NCBI GenBank assembly: GCA_963693315.1
Contig: OY856188.1
Coordinates: forward strand, 214,180,091 to 214,244,090
DNA length: 64,000 nucleotides
Source of the DNA: Diogma glabrata
Taxonomy: Eukaryota > Arthropoda > Insecta > Diptera > Cylindrotomidae
Direction: 5' to 3'
Of the stretch, positions 1-12,437 are shown piece by piece; the first letter of the stretch is position 1; each line of letters begins with the position of its first letter. The translations under genes were made by a program, and so were the position numbers. Below the pieces are notes generated by a model. The model was not told the DNA's origin, made no database searches, and was given only the letters and a program-made list of their open reading frames with translations.

Positions 1-640
1 TAGACGAGAAGCTTCTACAAATGTCAACGGCATTTGATGTAAAAGTCGAGAAAATTCAAAACGAAATTGAAGAATTTGAGCGTGACTTGAATAAAGTTGT
101 AACTAAAGTTGACGATTTTGAGAAGAGGTTGCAGGATGTTGAAACAGCTAAAGTTACTTCACAGGTGGTACAACAGATAGCAAATATTAAATTGAAACCA
201 CCATCGTATGACGGTACCACATCTTTCGGCATCTTCAAGTTCCAGTTCGAGACCGCAGCAGATCAAAATGTTTGGAACGCCGAAAATCGTCTTGCTGCAT
301 TGATAGTTGCACTTAAAGGGGAAGCAGCTGAAGCATTACAGGCAGTTCCAGAAAACGATCGCAAAAGTTATGTTGAAGTGATGAATGCATTGGAACGTAA
401 ATACGGTAGCGACCATAAAAAGGAATTATACAGAATCGAGTTAAAAGGTCGCTTGCAACGCAATGGAGAAAGCATTCAGGACTATTCTTCGGCAGTAGAA
501 CGCCTTGTACATTTAGCACACTCGAATACTCCACCGTATTTTATGGTATCCGATGGGTACAGAGGATGTGTATGCCACCTGGTGGATGCAGAAAAAGGAA
601 TGTAGAGGGGAACATCAAAGGGGAAGTTTTGGCACAAAAG
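1..640 (+). pseudogene. Ty3/gypsy gag fragment (truncated both ends)
   Basis: The reading frame from about 21 to 605 is closely related to the gag protein of the element at 34118-37459: a coiled-coil stretch with the phrase DDFEKRLQDVET, then SYDGTTSFGIFKFQFETAAD, KGEAAEALQAVPEND and [20 protein letters not shown]. The SAP domain found at the start of the full gag is outside the window to the left. At about 542 the frame jumps: a piece of gag is missing and the sequence resumes with the segment that lies near position 35950 of the full copy. It then runs directly into the last ~105 bp of the LTR, so the zinc knuckle, protease and polymerase are all deleted. Gag would form the virus-like particle of the retrotransposon; this copy cannot. 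Confidence 0.85.
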
Positions 641-1200
<560 letters not shown>

Positions 1201-2856
1201 TAAATTTGATTTTTTTTATTAAAAGCTAATTGATTAACGATTCTAACGAGCCTAAGTATGTAGAAATCGATCTTAGAAAAGCGATATATCTTAATTTTTC
1301 TTCTTACATATACGAAAATTCACTAATTCATAATAATCTTGTTTCAAAGAAAAAAATTAATTTTTGTGGTTAAATTTATAATAATTTTTCATTCAAAAGC
1401 AACATTTTTCCAAAAGAAATCAATAAATTAAATTAGATTTATAGTATGATGGGTATTTGCATCTGTAGTTTTCGACCACCTGAATGGTGTATTGTATACC
1501 TTCCTCGTCTTTAGTTAGAATGTTGTTGTATTCCGTGTCATCAACTTAACACTGAGTTCGGCAGTATCATTAACAACATGCAAACTTTGGCAAAACAACG
1601 TGGCTTTGACGAAATCCTCATTCCGATGGGTCATGTAGCAAAAAATCAATACAAATTCTAAATCGATTAAAAAAACTGAGTTTTTTCTTTGACAAAATCA
1701 CTAATGTTCTTATTAGCAAAAAGTTGCATATGTTTGACTGCGTCAAAATCTTTTTTGCGAGTTTGGAGTGCGATGGGGATGTCTCGTGCTGGGACCTCAA
1801 GGTTTTGAACCATTTTTCGTTTTTCACCAAACGAAATCTCAGGGTCGAAAAAAGCCAAGCCAATATTTGCTTCCGTTAAATAGTGAAGATGATAACAAAT
1901 TTGGCTCAACATTCCTTCTGAAACTCTTTGGTCAATTTTGATGAAATCCAAATCCTGATTTGCGGCTGCTGTTCCATCTATGCATTTGAACCAAATTTTT
2001 ACATACAACATAATCAGAAAAATGCAAACGTCTCGAAAAAATGCAAACGGCGTGACTTGTCGGACCTGGTCGTTTGAATTTGTAGTTCTCAATGGTTTCG
2101 CCAAGAAAAATCAATGTAACTTATGAAAATTCTTTATATTCGCTGCGTGGGTGTGATTTTTCCAATTCTTCATGACAAAAAATTACTAGAGCTTCTCACG
2201 AGTGTTTTGGAATTTTGCTTCCCAGTTTTTTGTCCGATATTCCACTTTTGAACATTGTTGGATTAATTTTATCATCGTCCCATGCCTTCTGAAATTTGAT
2301 GAACAGAAAAACATCGGGTGCTGTGGACTTTCCAAATTTGAGATCATAAACAGCCCGTAGCTTAATCTCCTGTATGTGATGACGACACGGGAATCGAATC
2401 AAGTTGTGGCCAATCTTTTTTTCCACCTTTTTCTGGTCCAGCGTTACTTGATGTCGTGTCGTAACACATGGCTTCGACTTTATCAGTAAGATCCCATTCT
2501 TCAAGGCATTCATATATCGCATTCGCAATCGATAAGCCGCTCCCTTCTTCGCATTATGGAACCGTTAATAACTTCTCAATATTACCAAATGTTACTATGG
2601 TTGGCAAACGATCTACTTTACCATGTCCAGTTAATTCTGCTAGCAATATATCCAAAAATAAAAATTTGTGTTACTCAAACAAAGTCTAAATCTAACATAA
2701 AAATTTATTTTCTCTGAATTTTCGCAGAAATTTTTTTTTTGGATTTAAGAAGAAGAAATTCGATAAAAACGCTTTCCTAAGATCGATTTCTACATACTTA
2801 TTCTCATTGGAATCGTAAAGTAATTAGCTTTCAATAAAAAATCAAAATTATTAGAT
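1201..2856 (-). mobile_element. Decayed DNA transposon with ~105-bp terminal inverted repeats
   Basis: Positions ~1201-1305 and ~2748-2856 are inverted copies of each other, about 85% alike by eye. The shared core AAGTATGTAGAAATCGATCT is followed by AGRAAAGCG and an AATT..CTTCTT tail. Between them the minus strand carries a degraded protein (next entry). The outer limits of the repeats and a target-site duplication could not be fixed with confidence; CATAATxTA is a plausible terminus. Inverted repeats flanking a protein with a DNA-transposase-like motif set make an autonomous cut-and-paste element the best reading. The superfamily is not recognised. Confidence 0.65.
1440..2690 (-). pseudogene. 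'CRHH' transposase-like protein remnant
   Basis: Several minus-strand frames line up into one decayed protein. From the N-terminal side: a segment with FPCRHHIQEI, then TAPDVFLFIKFQKAW (frame at 2196-2528), then TAAANQDLDFIKIDQRVSEG and PARDIPIALQTRKKDF (1667-2104), then LLHDPSE, and near 1500 a frame-shifted VVNDTAEL followed by LTKDEE. From memory these phrases recur together in a multi-copy, functionally uncharacterised protein family of arthropod and cnidarian genomes, where an upstream DTTASNTG-like box precedes the CRHH box. That arrangement suggests an RNase H-like transposase fold. Several frameshifts and stops make this copy inactive. The family assignment is from recollection and needs a search. 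Confidence 0.55.
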
Positions 2857-2873
2857 TATGACCGTTTTATTTA

Positions 2874-2953
2874 GTAATCAATTTTGGAAAATGAGGATAA
2901 AGGGCCCCCAAAAATTTACCCGCACCAGGGCCCCCTGAACTCTTAATCCGCCA

Positions 2954-2956
<3 letters not shown>
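2874..2956. mobile_element. hAT-like terminus fragment
   Basis: The minus strand reads CAGTGGCGGATTAAGAG followed by a GGGGGCCC run, the style of many insect hAT inverted-repeat ends. It stops exactly at a (TA)n tract. No opposite end was found, so this is a truncated remnant. Confidence 0.45.
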
Positions 2957-3045
<89 letters not shown>

Positions 3046-3067
3046 TAGATATATATATATATATATA
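2957..3067. repeat. (TA)n microsatellite, ~110 bp
   Basis: TA dinucleotides with CATATATAGATA variants at the right side. It separates the hAT-like end from the 5S-like head of the LINE. Confidence 0.97.
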
Positions 3068-3068
3068 G

Positions 3069-3232
3069 GTGGGGCGAGATGGAGAAGTGGATAAGTCAAC
3101 AACATCACTTACAAGGAAGTTAAGCAACACTGGGTAGGGTTCCAACTTAAACGGGTGACCGCTTGGGAACTTCATCAGAAAAAATATGGAAGTATGATTG
3201 TAGCACATTGAAGCAGGAATCTCGCCCACGGT
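3069..3232 (+). ncRNA. 5S-rRNA-like sequence at the head of a LINE
   Basis: The segment containing GAAGTTAAGCAACACTGGGT and GGTGACCGCTTGGGAAC aligns without gaps, over about 55 bases, to the internal promoter half (A box, intermediate element, C box) of insect 5S rRNA. Its ends can pair (GTGGGGCGAGAT near 3069 with ATCTCGCCCAC near 3221), like 5S helix I. It is too diverged to be a functional rRNA. It lies immediately upstream of an endonuclease reading frame, so it is either a 5S-derived promoter head of the LINE or a 5S-type SINE joined to it. Confidence 0.6.
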
Positions 3233-4944
3233 ATGCCAGTATACCTTATCCAGCAGCCCTGGAAACTGGCTAGGATTCGATGGCCCAATCACCCGTTAAT
3301 CCGAAAGGTGAATCCGAAATTCAAATGATTAAAGAAACGTACACTAGAAAGAAACAAAACCAAACAAACCGGAATAATCAAATATCGACCCTTAGCTATC
3401 GTACCCGGACACGAGTAGGAAACTGGAACGTCAGAACTCTGATAGAAACATCGCGGTTAGCACAAGTTGAGAAAGTAATGAAAGAATATAACATCGAGAT
3501 ACTAGGACTCAGTGAAGTAAGATGGAAAAACAGTGGAGAGCTAACAACAAGCGAAGGAAATTATATGATGTTCTCTGGTAAATCCAACACACACAAACAA
3601 GGCGTAGCAATATTAACAACACCTAACGCAAAGAAAGCACTTCTCGAATGGAAACCATCAGTAGCAGAATAATAACAGCAAGATTCCAATCGAAAATTAG
3701 AAATACAACGATCATACAGTGCTATGCACCTACCGAAGAAGCTGATGATGCGACAAAAGATGAATTCTACGAACAGCTCCAAGCAACACTGGCTAGTGCA
3801 CACCGAAATGACATCAAAATAATACAAGGTGATTCAATGCCAAAATTGGAACCGACAACACCGGAATGGAATCAGTCATGGGCAAAAATGCACTAGAATC
3901 AACACGTAACAAAAATGGAGATAGGCTCATCGATTGTTGTGTCAATCAACTATTCATAGGAGGCAGCAAGTTCCCACACAAGAACATACATAAATACACT
4001 TGGACATCACCAAATGGAAGAACCAAGAATCAAATTGATCACGTGCTGGTGAATTAGAAGTTTCTATCCTCACTACAAGACGTCAAAGCAAAGCGAGGAG
4101 CAGACATACACAGCGACCATCAACTGGTAATTGCAACATTCAAAATTAAACCAGCTGCTGTAAAACACAACAAGTCATGTCAGAGGAAATTTAACATCAA
4201 CAGATTGAGCGACAAAAATACAACTAACATCTTCAAAGAATCGCTCCAGCTCAATCTACCAAGCAACGAAACCACCAGCATTGATGAAAAATGGGAACAA
4301 GTTAAAGAAGCTTACGTCAAAACTGCTACAGATGTGCTTGGATACCAAGACAAATCACGGAAACCATGGGTTAGCGATGATACCTGGAAGAAAATTGAAG
4401 AGCGTCGTCAACTCAAGTTGCAATTGTGTCACCAAAACACAACCGAGATCCGTAGCAAATATGAAAGTACAGCAAAACAAGTTAAAAAGATGGCAAGGAA
4501 TGATCGCAGAAGATATACAGAAAGCATTCTCAAGACTGCAGAAACAGCAGCAGCTAATAGAAATATGCGCACACTACACAAATGCGTGAGAAAGGTCACC
4601 AAAAATATACAAACACTCCACCAATAAAGGATGAATCTTGTCAAACCCTCACAACACATGAACAGCAGCTAAATAGATGGAAACAATACTTCGAAGACAA
4701 CTGCCACCAACATGAAAATAACTTGCAGTCTCCGGATGACAACTATAACGAAACTATCAGCACCCATCCACCAACGGAACGGGAAGTTAGAGATGCCATA
4801 CAGAAACTCAAGAATAACAAATCTGCTGGTACAGATAATATATCAGCAGAATTACTCAAAGCAGATGTAAACACAACAGCAGAAGCTCTAACACCACTAT
4901 TAGCTGATGTATGGAACGAAGGTAAAATACCAACCAAATGGAAA
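3233..4944 (+). pseudogene. Non-LTR retrotransposon (RTE/CFDP2-like) endonuclease-RT, 5' half, frameshifted
   Basis: Fragments in successive frames form one LINE protein: VGNWNVRTLIETSRLAQVEK and ILGLSEVRWKNSGEL (apurinic-type endonuclease start, 3280-3666), IIQCYAPTEEADD (3648-3830), ending TWTSPNGRTKNQIDHVLVN (to 4057), then a linker (4205-4627) and PPTEREVRDAIQKLKNNKSA with a following GTDNISAEL (4582-4944), the run-in to the reverse transcriptase. At least four frameshifts and a TAG at 4055 break it. The endonuclease would nick the target and the RT would copy the RNA there. The reverse-transcriptase core is lost in the assembly gap. Clade placement (RTE versus a related clade) is by recollection of CFDP2-type annotations. 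Confidence 0.8.
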
Positions 4945-5144
4945 NNNNNNNNNNNNNNNNNNNNNNNNNNNNNNNNNNNNNNNNNNNNNNNNNNNNNNNN
5001 NNNNNNNNNNNNNNNNNNNNNNNNNNNNNNNNNNNNNNNNNNNNNNNNNNNNNNNNNNNNNNNNNNNNNNNNNNNNNNNNNNNNNNNNNNNNNNNNNNNN
5101 NNNNNNNNNNNNNNNNNNNNNNNNNNNNNNNNNNNNNNNNNNNN
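4945..5144. other. Assembly gap (200 N)
   Basis: Exactly 200 unknown bases. The left edge is inside a LINE coding region and the right edge is an LTR end, so the gap joins two different elements and its true length is probably unrelated to 200. Confidence 0.99.
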
Positions 5145-6629
<1,485 letters not shown>

Positions 6630-6645
6630 CTGCCCTCCATTTAGT
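6630..6645 (-). promoter_or_regulatory. Polypurine tract
   Basis: Minus strand AATGGAGGGCAGTG immediately before the 3' LTR, where second-strand priming occurs in LTR retrotransposons. Confidence 0.65.
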
Positions 6646-6703
6646 TTTGTTCGTCCCGAACAATATCAGCTATCGCATTGGTGGTGTTACCGTGGTACGG
6701 TGC

Positions 6704-9658
6704 CTACCTTTGCAGATGTATCACTTTCATCTTGGTACGGGGTCCCTTTTTTATGCGGTAGATAACATCATTAATTCGTTTAATTATTTTATATGGGCCT
6801 TCCCAATCTGGCTGCAGCTTGGGTGATCTTCCCTTAGTTCTTCTGGGGTTGTATAGCCATACCAATTCTCCTTCTTGAAAACCGCCACTATTTGCATTTA
6901 TGTCGTACCTGGTTTTCATTTTGTCACTGGCAATCTTAATGTGGTCTCGAACCTGTTGATGGATTTTATTCATCTTCTCCCTTAGTTGTCCCACATAATC
7001 TGTTTTCGTAGATACCAGACCTCCAGGGATGCCGAACTCGATGTCACTAGGAAGATGTAGTTCTCTTCCGAACAAGATATTCGCTGGCGTTTCACTTGTC
7101 GTATCGTGCACTGCGCTACGATAGGCCATCAAGAATAACGGAAGATCCTTGTCCCAATTTCTTTGGTTGGCTTCTACTACCTTTGACAAATGTTCTTCCA
7201 TGGTTCGGTTGAATCGTTCTACCATGCCATCCAACTGCGGGTTCATAGGTGTAGTTCGTGTTTTTCTAATGTCGAGTGTTCTGCACAGCTCTTCCATCAA
7301 TTGAGATTCGAAATTCCTTCCCTGGTCCGTATGCAACTCGAGCGGTGTTCCATATCTGCAAATCCATTCATTGACTACTGCTTCAGCGACCGTAACTGCT
7401 TCCTGGTTCGGTATTGCATAAGCTTTCGGCCATTTTGTAAGGTAATCAATGACCACCATGGTGTATTTGTTACCTTTTGTAGTTTCCGGAAATGGCCCTG
7501 CGATGTCTATAGCAATTCTCTCCATTGGGGCGCCCACATTGTACTGCTGCATCTCTCCTCGAGTTCTAGTCTTTGGTACTTTGCTCGCCGCACAAGTATC
7601 ACATCGCCGACACCATTGCTCTACGTCGGTTCGATACCTTACCCAATAAAACCTCTCCCTTACTTTAGCCAGGGTTTTATTGACTCCCAGGTGTCCTCCA
7701 GAAATACTTCCATGCAGCTTTCTCAGTACCTCTTCTTCTCGACTTGATGGCAACACCAGTTGCTCTAACACTTTCTTTCCATCAGCGGACTCCCATTTTC
7801 TTTTTAGTATCCCGTTGTCCATCAATAGTGAGTCCCATTGCGCCCGGTAGCATTTCACCTCCGTACTTAAAGGTGCGACCTCTTTCCACTCCGGTCGCCT
7901 TCCCTCAGTTTTCCATTTCAATATTGGAGCCATAGCTGGATCTTCTAGCTGTTCTCTTTTAATTGCCTCGGTACACCAATCTTCAGGAGTTTGGAACTTG
8001 ATTTGGTTCACTTTCATTGCCTCATTTCCCTCAGTTCTGCTACATGACTTGCACTCCTCTATACAGGGTCTTCTGGACAGGGCATCGGCGTTACCATGGA
8101 TCCTTCCCTTGCGGTGTTCAACTTTGAAGTCGTAGTTCTGCAGGATCTCTATCCATCTTGCTGCTTGTCCTTCAGGAAATTTGAATTGTAATAACCATTT
8201 TAGAGCAGCATGGTCCGTGCGAATCAGGAATGGCTGTCCACACAAATACTTGTGGAAATTTTTCACAGCCTTGATGATAGCTAGCAACTCCTTCCTCGTG
8301 ACACAGTAATTCCGCTCCGGCTTTGACAGAACTTTACTGAAGTAGGCCACCACTTTCTCATCGTCTCCAACTTTCTGTGACAAAACCGCTCCGGTTCCTA
8401 CATTGCTTGCGTCTGTGTCCAGAATGAACATCTTTCCGGATTCTGGATAGGCTAGTATAGGGGTGTTGCATAGTTTTTCTTTTAAACGGCAGAATGCCTC
8501 ATTACATTCGGTTGTCCACAGAAACTTGGTATTTGCCTCTGTCAATTTATGTAGACTCTTGGCGATATTCGCAAAATTCTCCACGAATCTACGATAATAG
8601 GTGCATAGGCCAAGAAAACTGCGTAGCTCATGAACATTCTTCGGTACTGGCCAATGTTTCACAGCATCAATCTTCTCGGGATCGGTTCTGACTCCATTTT
8701 CTGTAATGATGTGTCCAAGGTACTTCACTTCTTTGTGGAAGAGATTGCACTTTACCGGATTCAACTTCATGTTGGCATTACTTATTCTTCTGAGTACTTC
8801 TTCGAGGTTCATTAGATGCTCTTCGAAGTTGCGACCCATTATAATGATGTCATCAAGATAAACGAGGCAGGCTTTCCAGGTTAAGCCATGCAACACGCAT
8901 TCCATTAGACGTTCAAATGTTGCTGGGGCATTGCATAGACCAAACGGCATCACATTGAACTCCCACAACCCATTGCCAGTAGAAAATGCTGTCTTTCGTC
9001 GATCTTCTGGATGCATTTCAACTTGCCAGTAGCCACTCTTCAGATCTAATGTGCTGTACCATTTGGCCCGTGATAGTGTATCCAGTGTGTCATCAATTCG
9101 TGGCAGTGGATAGCTGTCCTTAATGGTTACCTCATTGAGCTTTCGATAGTCTACACAAAAACGAGCTGACCCATCTTTTTTTCTAACTAGCACCACTGGT
9201 GAGCTCCATGGACTCTTAGATGGCCTGATGACTCCATCACTTTTCATTTTGTCCAGCATTCCTTGCACTTCCTCGTGTTTAGCCAGTGGTAGTCTTCTAG
9301 GAGGCTGTCTGATAGGATGAGCGTTTCCAGTGTTGATCCTATGTCGCACGATGTTTGTTCTTCCAACATCTTCATTTCCAGGCGAGAAAACGCTGCTCAT
9401 CTTCGTTAATACCCTCTTGATTTCTTTGAATTCGGCTGGATTCATTCTTTTACTAAGATCTTGAAGTATTGCTACTAATGCGGGATTGTTTCTCTGCATG
9501 AAGACCTTTTGCTCTTCTTCACAGCTGATTATCTCTTTTATGGTGCTGTATTTGGCGATTTCTTCTCCATGATTGATGACCACTCGTTTATTTGAGAAGT
9601 TAATCAGTTGCACTGGAACTACTCCCTCTTTTGCTGCAACTAGCGTTCGTTTGGTCAC
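6704..9658 (-). CDS. pol: Ty3/gypsy polymerase: RT, RNase H, integrase (984 codons)
   Basis: Reverse transcriptase spans about residues 150-330, with FCVDYRKLNEVTIKD and the catalytic YLDD at 267-270. RNase H follows with DTDAS (414-418) and TDHAALKWLLQF. The integrase has an HHCC zinc motif (GHLGVNK to WCRRCDTC, ~655-690) and a catalytic triad D718, D778 and E814 with exactly 35 residues between the last two (DD35E). All key residues are present. The first codon of the open frame is GTG; in nature the protein is made as part of a gag-PR-pol fusion, so no separate start is expected. It overlaps the protease frame by 59 bases in a +1 relation, which looks like a single-base lesion, because the related element at 47110 has continuous sequence there. 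It makes element cDNA and inserts it. Confidence 0.95.
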   Translation of the reverse strand: MTKRTLVAAKEGVVPVQLINFSNKRVVINHGEEIAKYSTIKEIISCEEEQKVFMQRNNPALVAILQDLSKRMNPAEFKEIKRVLTKMSSVFSPGNEDVGRTNIVRHRINTGNAHPIRQPPRRLPLAKHEEVQGMLDKMKSDGVIRPSKSPWSSPVVLVRKKDGSARFCVDYRKLNEVTIKDSYPLPRIDDTLDTLSRAKWYSTLDLKSGYWQVEMHPEDRRKTAFSTGNGLWEFNVMPFGLCNAPATFERLMECVLHGLTWKACLVYLDDIIIMGRNFEEHLMNLEEVLRRISNANMKLNPVKCNLFHKEVKYLGHIITENGVRTDPEKIDAVKHWPVPKNVHELRSFLGLCTYYRRFVENFANIAKSLHKLTEANTKFLWTTECNEAFCRLKEKLCNTPILAYPESGKMFILDTDASNVGTGAVLSQKVGDDEKVVAYFSKVLSKPERNYCVTRKELLAIIKAVKNFHKYLCGQPFLIRTDHAALKWLLQFKFPEGQAARWIEILQNYDFKVEHRKGRIHGNADALSRRPCIEECKSCSRTEGNEAMKVNQIKFQTPEDWCTEAIKREQLEDPAMAPILKWKTEGRRPEWKEVAPLSTEVKCYRAQWDSLLMDNGILKRKWESADGKKVLEQLVLPSSREEEVLRKLHGSISGGHLGVNKTLAKVRERFYWVRYRTDVEQWCRRCDTCAASKVPKTRTRGEMQQYNVGAPMERIAIDIAGPFPETTKGNKYTMVVIDYLTKWPKAYAIPNQEAVTVAEAVVNEWICRYGTPLELHTDQGRNFESQLMEELCRTLDIRKTRTTPMNPQLDGMVERFNRTMEEHLSKVVEANQRNWDKDLPLFLMAYRSAVHDTTSETPANILFGRELHLPSDIEFGIPGGLVSTKTDYVGQLREKMNKIHQQVRDHIKIASDKMKTRYDINANSGGFQEGELVWLYNPRRTKGRSPKLQPDWEGPYKIIKRINDVIYRIKKGPRTKMKVIHLQR

Positions 9659-10253
9659 TGGTCATTGAATTTTGGTCACTTTTATCTAGTAGCTTAGTCC
9701 ATATGATTTTCTCAGATTTTGCCGGGATCTCAGTTGGTCCATCACTAATAACACGGACCTCAGCATTGTCGTTGGTGGCGTTTAGCACTATTTCTGTGTT
9801 TCCATATCTCAGTACGTGGCTTCCCAGATCTAATATAAAATTGTATTCTTTAATGAAGTCAAGCCCAATTATGCAGTCATCTTCTATATCTGCTACAATA
9901 AATCGGTGCCTAAATGAATTTCCTCCAAGGTGAGCCTCTTGGTCGCTTTCTCCATGAACTAGAACTGTTTCACCCGTAGCTGTTTTTAGGGTGAATCGTC
10001 TTGCTGTATCGATCTGACTATCACAAACCACATCTGGACGCACTATCGATCTCGAAGCACCTGTGTCCAAAGTCAACATGCACGATTTGCTTCCAACGGT
10101 TGCCTCTAAGACTAGACTACTATTTTCTCTTTTTACTTGTGATACCACCAATGTAGGGCATTGTAATTGAGCCAGCTTTCGCCCTTCAAAACTGGCACAA
10201 TCTAGTTTCCCGAATCCGGAACGCTGCATCTGTCCTCCGGGTGCGGTTCCCAT
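9600..10253 (-). CDS. Retroviral-type aspartic protease
   Basis: A 217-codon frame with the active-site triad LDTGASRSIV and the downstream IIGLDFIKEYNF box typical of pepsin-fold retroelement proteases. It would cleave the gag-pol polyprotein. It overlaps gag by 52 bases in the -1 frame. The apparent ATG inside gag is not the likely start, since entry by -1 frameshifting at 10205-10211 gives the continuous fusion. The frame closes at 9600, just after the polymerase frame opens. Confidence 0.9.
   Translation of the reverse strand: MGTAPGGQMQRSGFGKLDCASFEGRKLAQLQCPTLVVSQVKRENSSLVLEATVGSKSCMLTLDTGASRSIVRPDVVCDSQIDTARRFTLKTATGETVLVHGESDQEAHLGGNSFRHRFIVADIEDDCIIGLDFIKEYNFILDLGSHVLRYGNTEIVLNATNDNAEVRVISDGPTEIPAKSEKIIWTKLLDKSDQNSMTSDQTNASCSKRGSSSSATD
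10171..10196 (-). promoter_or_regulatory. Frameshift-stimulating stem-loop
   Basis: On the minus strand GCCAGTTTT (10196-10188) pairs with AAAGCTGGC (10179-10171): nine base pairs, one of them G-U, around an 8-base loop. It begins 8 bases after the slippery heptamer, the spacing known to stimulate -1 frameshifting. The element at 47110 conserves the geometry exactly. Confidence 0.75.
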
Positions 10254-11578
10254 TTACATTCTCTTCGGATGTGCCCCAACTTTCCACAGTTCCAGCATTT
10301 TACTCTGCTAGACCTACTTTGTTGATTTCGCTCAGGCTTATCTCCCAGACTTTTGACACGCATGATCACTTCCTCAAGCGCTGCTTTTAGAGGTTCTTCA
10401 GCAACATCCATCTGACGTACTCTGTCTGAACCATACGCTCTTTTTCCATCTTCCATTTGCAGGGCCAATGCTAAGACTTCCGCAGGTAGCTTCTTTCCGC
10501 TTAGATAAAGCTGATTCCTCATTTGTACATCTCGAAGAGCATTGATAAATGTATCAGCTGCCAGCTCATCTCGATGTTCAGCGTTATAGTTCGGATATGA
10601 CAGATTAACCAGTCTCACAATGTCAGCCTCTAATTCTTGCAAAGTTTCGCTGACTCCCTGTTTTCGTGTCTTGAGCTGCATGCGATGGAGAGCTTGCATA
10701 TGACTTTCCCCATATCTTACTTCTAAGGCCTCCATTAGCTTGCTGTAATCACGCTCTGTCGCTGATAGTGTCTGCAAAATTTCAGCAGCAGGTCCCTTCA
10801 ATGCCAATATAAGCGCATTTGCTTTTTGCTGGTTATCTACCCCAGTTGTTGCTATCTCAAATTGCATCTTAAATATCTGATACGATGTAGATCCATCAAA
10901 TGCGGGTGTTTTTAATCTAGCTGGGGCTGAATTAGTTGATGGATTGACCATGTTACCTGACTTCCCTTGTGCTATTTCTTGGCGTAATTCACTTGAAAGT
11001 TTGCGTAATTTCTCTTCATGTTCTTCCGTAACTTTTCGCAGCTCCCTTTCCACGTTGTTGATTTTCACCTCTGCACTGGATATACGTGACTCGATTACTT
11101 CACGTAGGTTTTGTTGATCTAATTTTTGTTCTGCGGCCAGTTTTTCTTGTCGGGCCATCAGATCGTTTCCTTGTTTGGCGATCATATCAGCAAGTTGTTG
11201 TTGTTGATCTACTTTTTGCTCCGCTGCCAGTTTCTCTTGTCGGGCCATCAGATTGTTTCCTTGTTTGGCAATCATATCAGCAAATTGTTGTTGTTGGTTG
11301 TTTCCTTGTTTGGCCATCATATCAGCAAATTGTTGTTGTTGCTGTGCCATCATTTCTTTCATCAACATCATCATCGGATCAATTGCTGGGGCATTCTGGA
11401 TCGGAGCTTCCTCCGGCTCCATTTCTATAACCTCTGTGTTTTCACCTGCTTCTTCTAAAATTTTACGCAGCCGGAATGCAGGTTCTGCCTTCGTTCCGTG
11501 GATTGGAGCATTCCTTTTTCTCAACTCATCCTTCAGCTGGGTCTGGCTGAGATCACTAATATTTACTGTCTTGACCAT
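10202..11578 (-). CDS. gag: Gag with SAP domain and CCHC zinc knuckle
   Basis: Start chosen at the ATG at 11578-11576, the first ATG after the primer-binding site; an upstream in-frame ATG at 11647 lies in the LTR. About 458 residues. Residues ~5-42 form a SAP-like helix-extension-helix (LSQTQLKDELRKRN, GTKAE). A Gln-rich region repeats the unit FADMIAKQGN..LMARQEKL three times and is predicted coiled coil. The capsid core has SYQIFKMQFE and LALKGPAAEIL, and near the C terminus CWNCGKLGHIRREC is a CX2CX4HX4C knuckle for RNA binding. It forms the virus-like particle. It ends at TAG 10204-10202, directly after the frameshift site. Confidence 0.93.
   Translation of the reverse strand: MVKTVNISDLSQTQLKDELRKRNAPIHGTKAEPAFRLRKILEEAGENTEVIEMEPEEAPIQNAPAIDPMMMLMKEMMAQQQQQFADMMAKQGNNQQQQFADMIAKQGNNLMARQEKLAAEQKVDQQQQLADMIAKQGNDLMARQEKLAAEQKLDQQNLREVIESRISSAEVKINNVERELRKVTEEHEEKLRKLSSELRQEIAQGKSGNMVNPSTNSAPARLKTPAFDGSTSYQIFKMQFEIATTGVDNQQKANALILALKGPAAEILQTLSATERDYSKLMEALEVRYGESHMQALHRMQLKTRKQGVSETLQELEADIVRLVNLSYPNYNAEHRDELAADTFINALRDVQMRNQLYLSGKKLPAEVLALALQMEDGKRAYGSDRVRQMDVAEEPLKAALEEVIMRVKSLGDKPERNQQSRSSRVKCWNCGKLGHIRRECKWEPHPEDRCSVPDSGN
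10205..10211 (-). promoter_or_regulatory. -1 ribosomal slippery heptamer G GGA AAC
   Basis: In the gag frame the codons are TCG GGA AAC followed by the TAG stop, giving the canonical X XXY YYZ heptamer GGGAAAC. Slipping back one base leads into the protease frame as GGG AAA CTA GAT. Confidence 0.85.
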
Positions 11579-11590
11579 TATTTCAATAAT

Positions 11591-11607
11591 CCCACTTCTG
11601 ACACCAC
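11591..11607 (-). promoter_or_regulatory. Primer-binding site
   Basis: Directly after the 5' LTR the minus strand reads GTGGTGTCAGAAGTGGG. The motif TGGTGTCAGAAGTG recurs at the same place in the 47110 element. A leucine-type tRNA is my best guess for the primer, from memory of similar sites. Confidence 0.75.

Positions 11608-12437
<830 letters not shown>

Noticed and set aside
3069..3232. Functional 5S rRNA gene
   Set aside because: Too many changes in the 5' half and no T-run terminator at the right distance; kept only as a 5S-like segment.
7190..8815. Plus-strand frames inside the gypsy polymerase
   Set aside because: Antisense shadows of a strong coding region with clear catalytic motifs on the minus strand.
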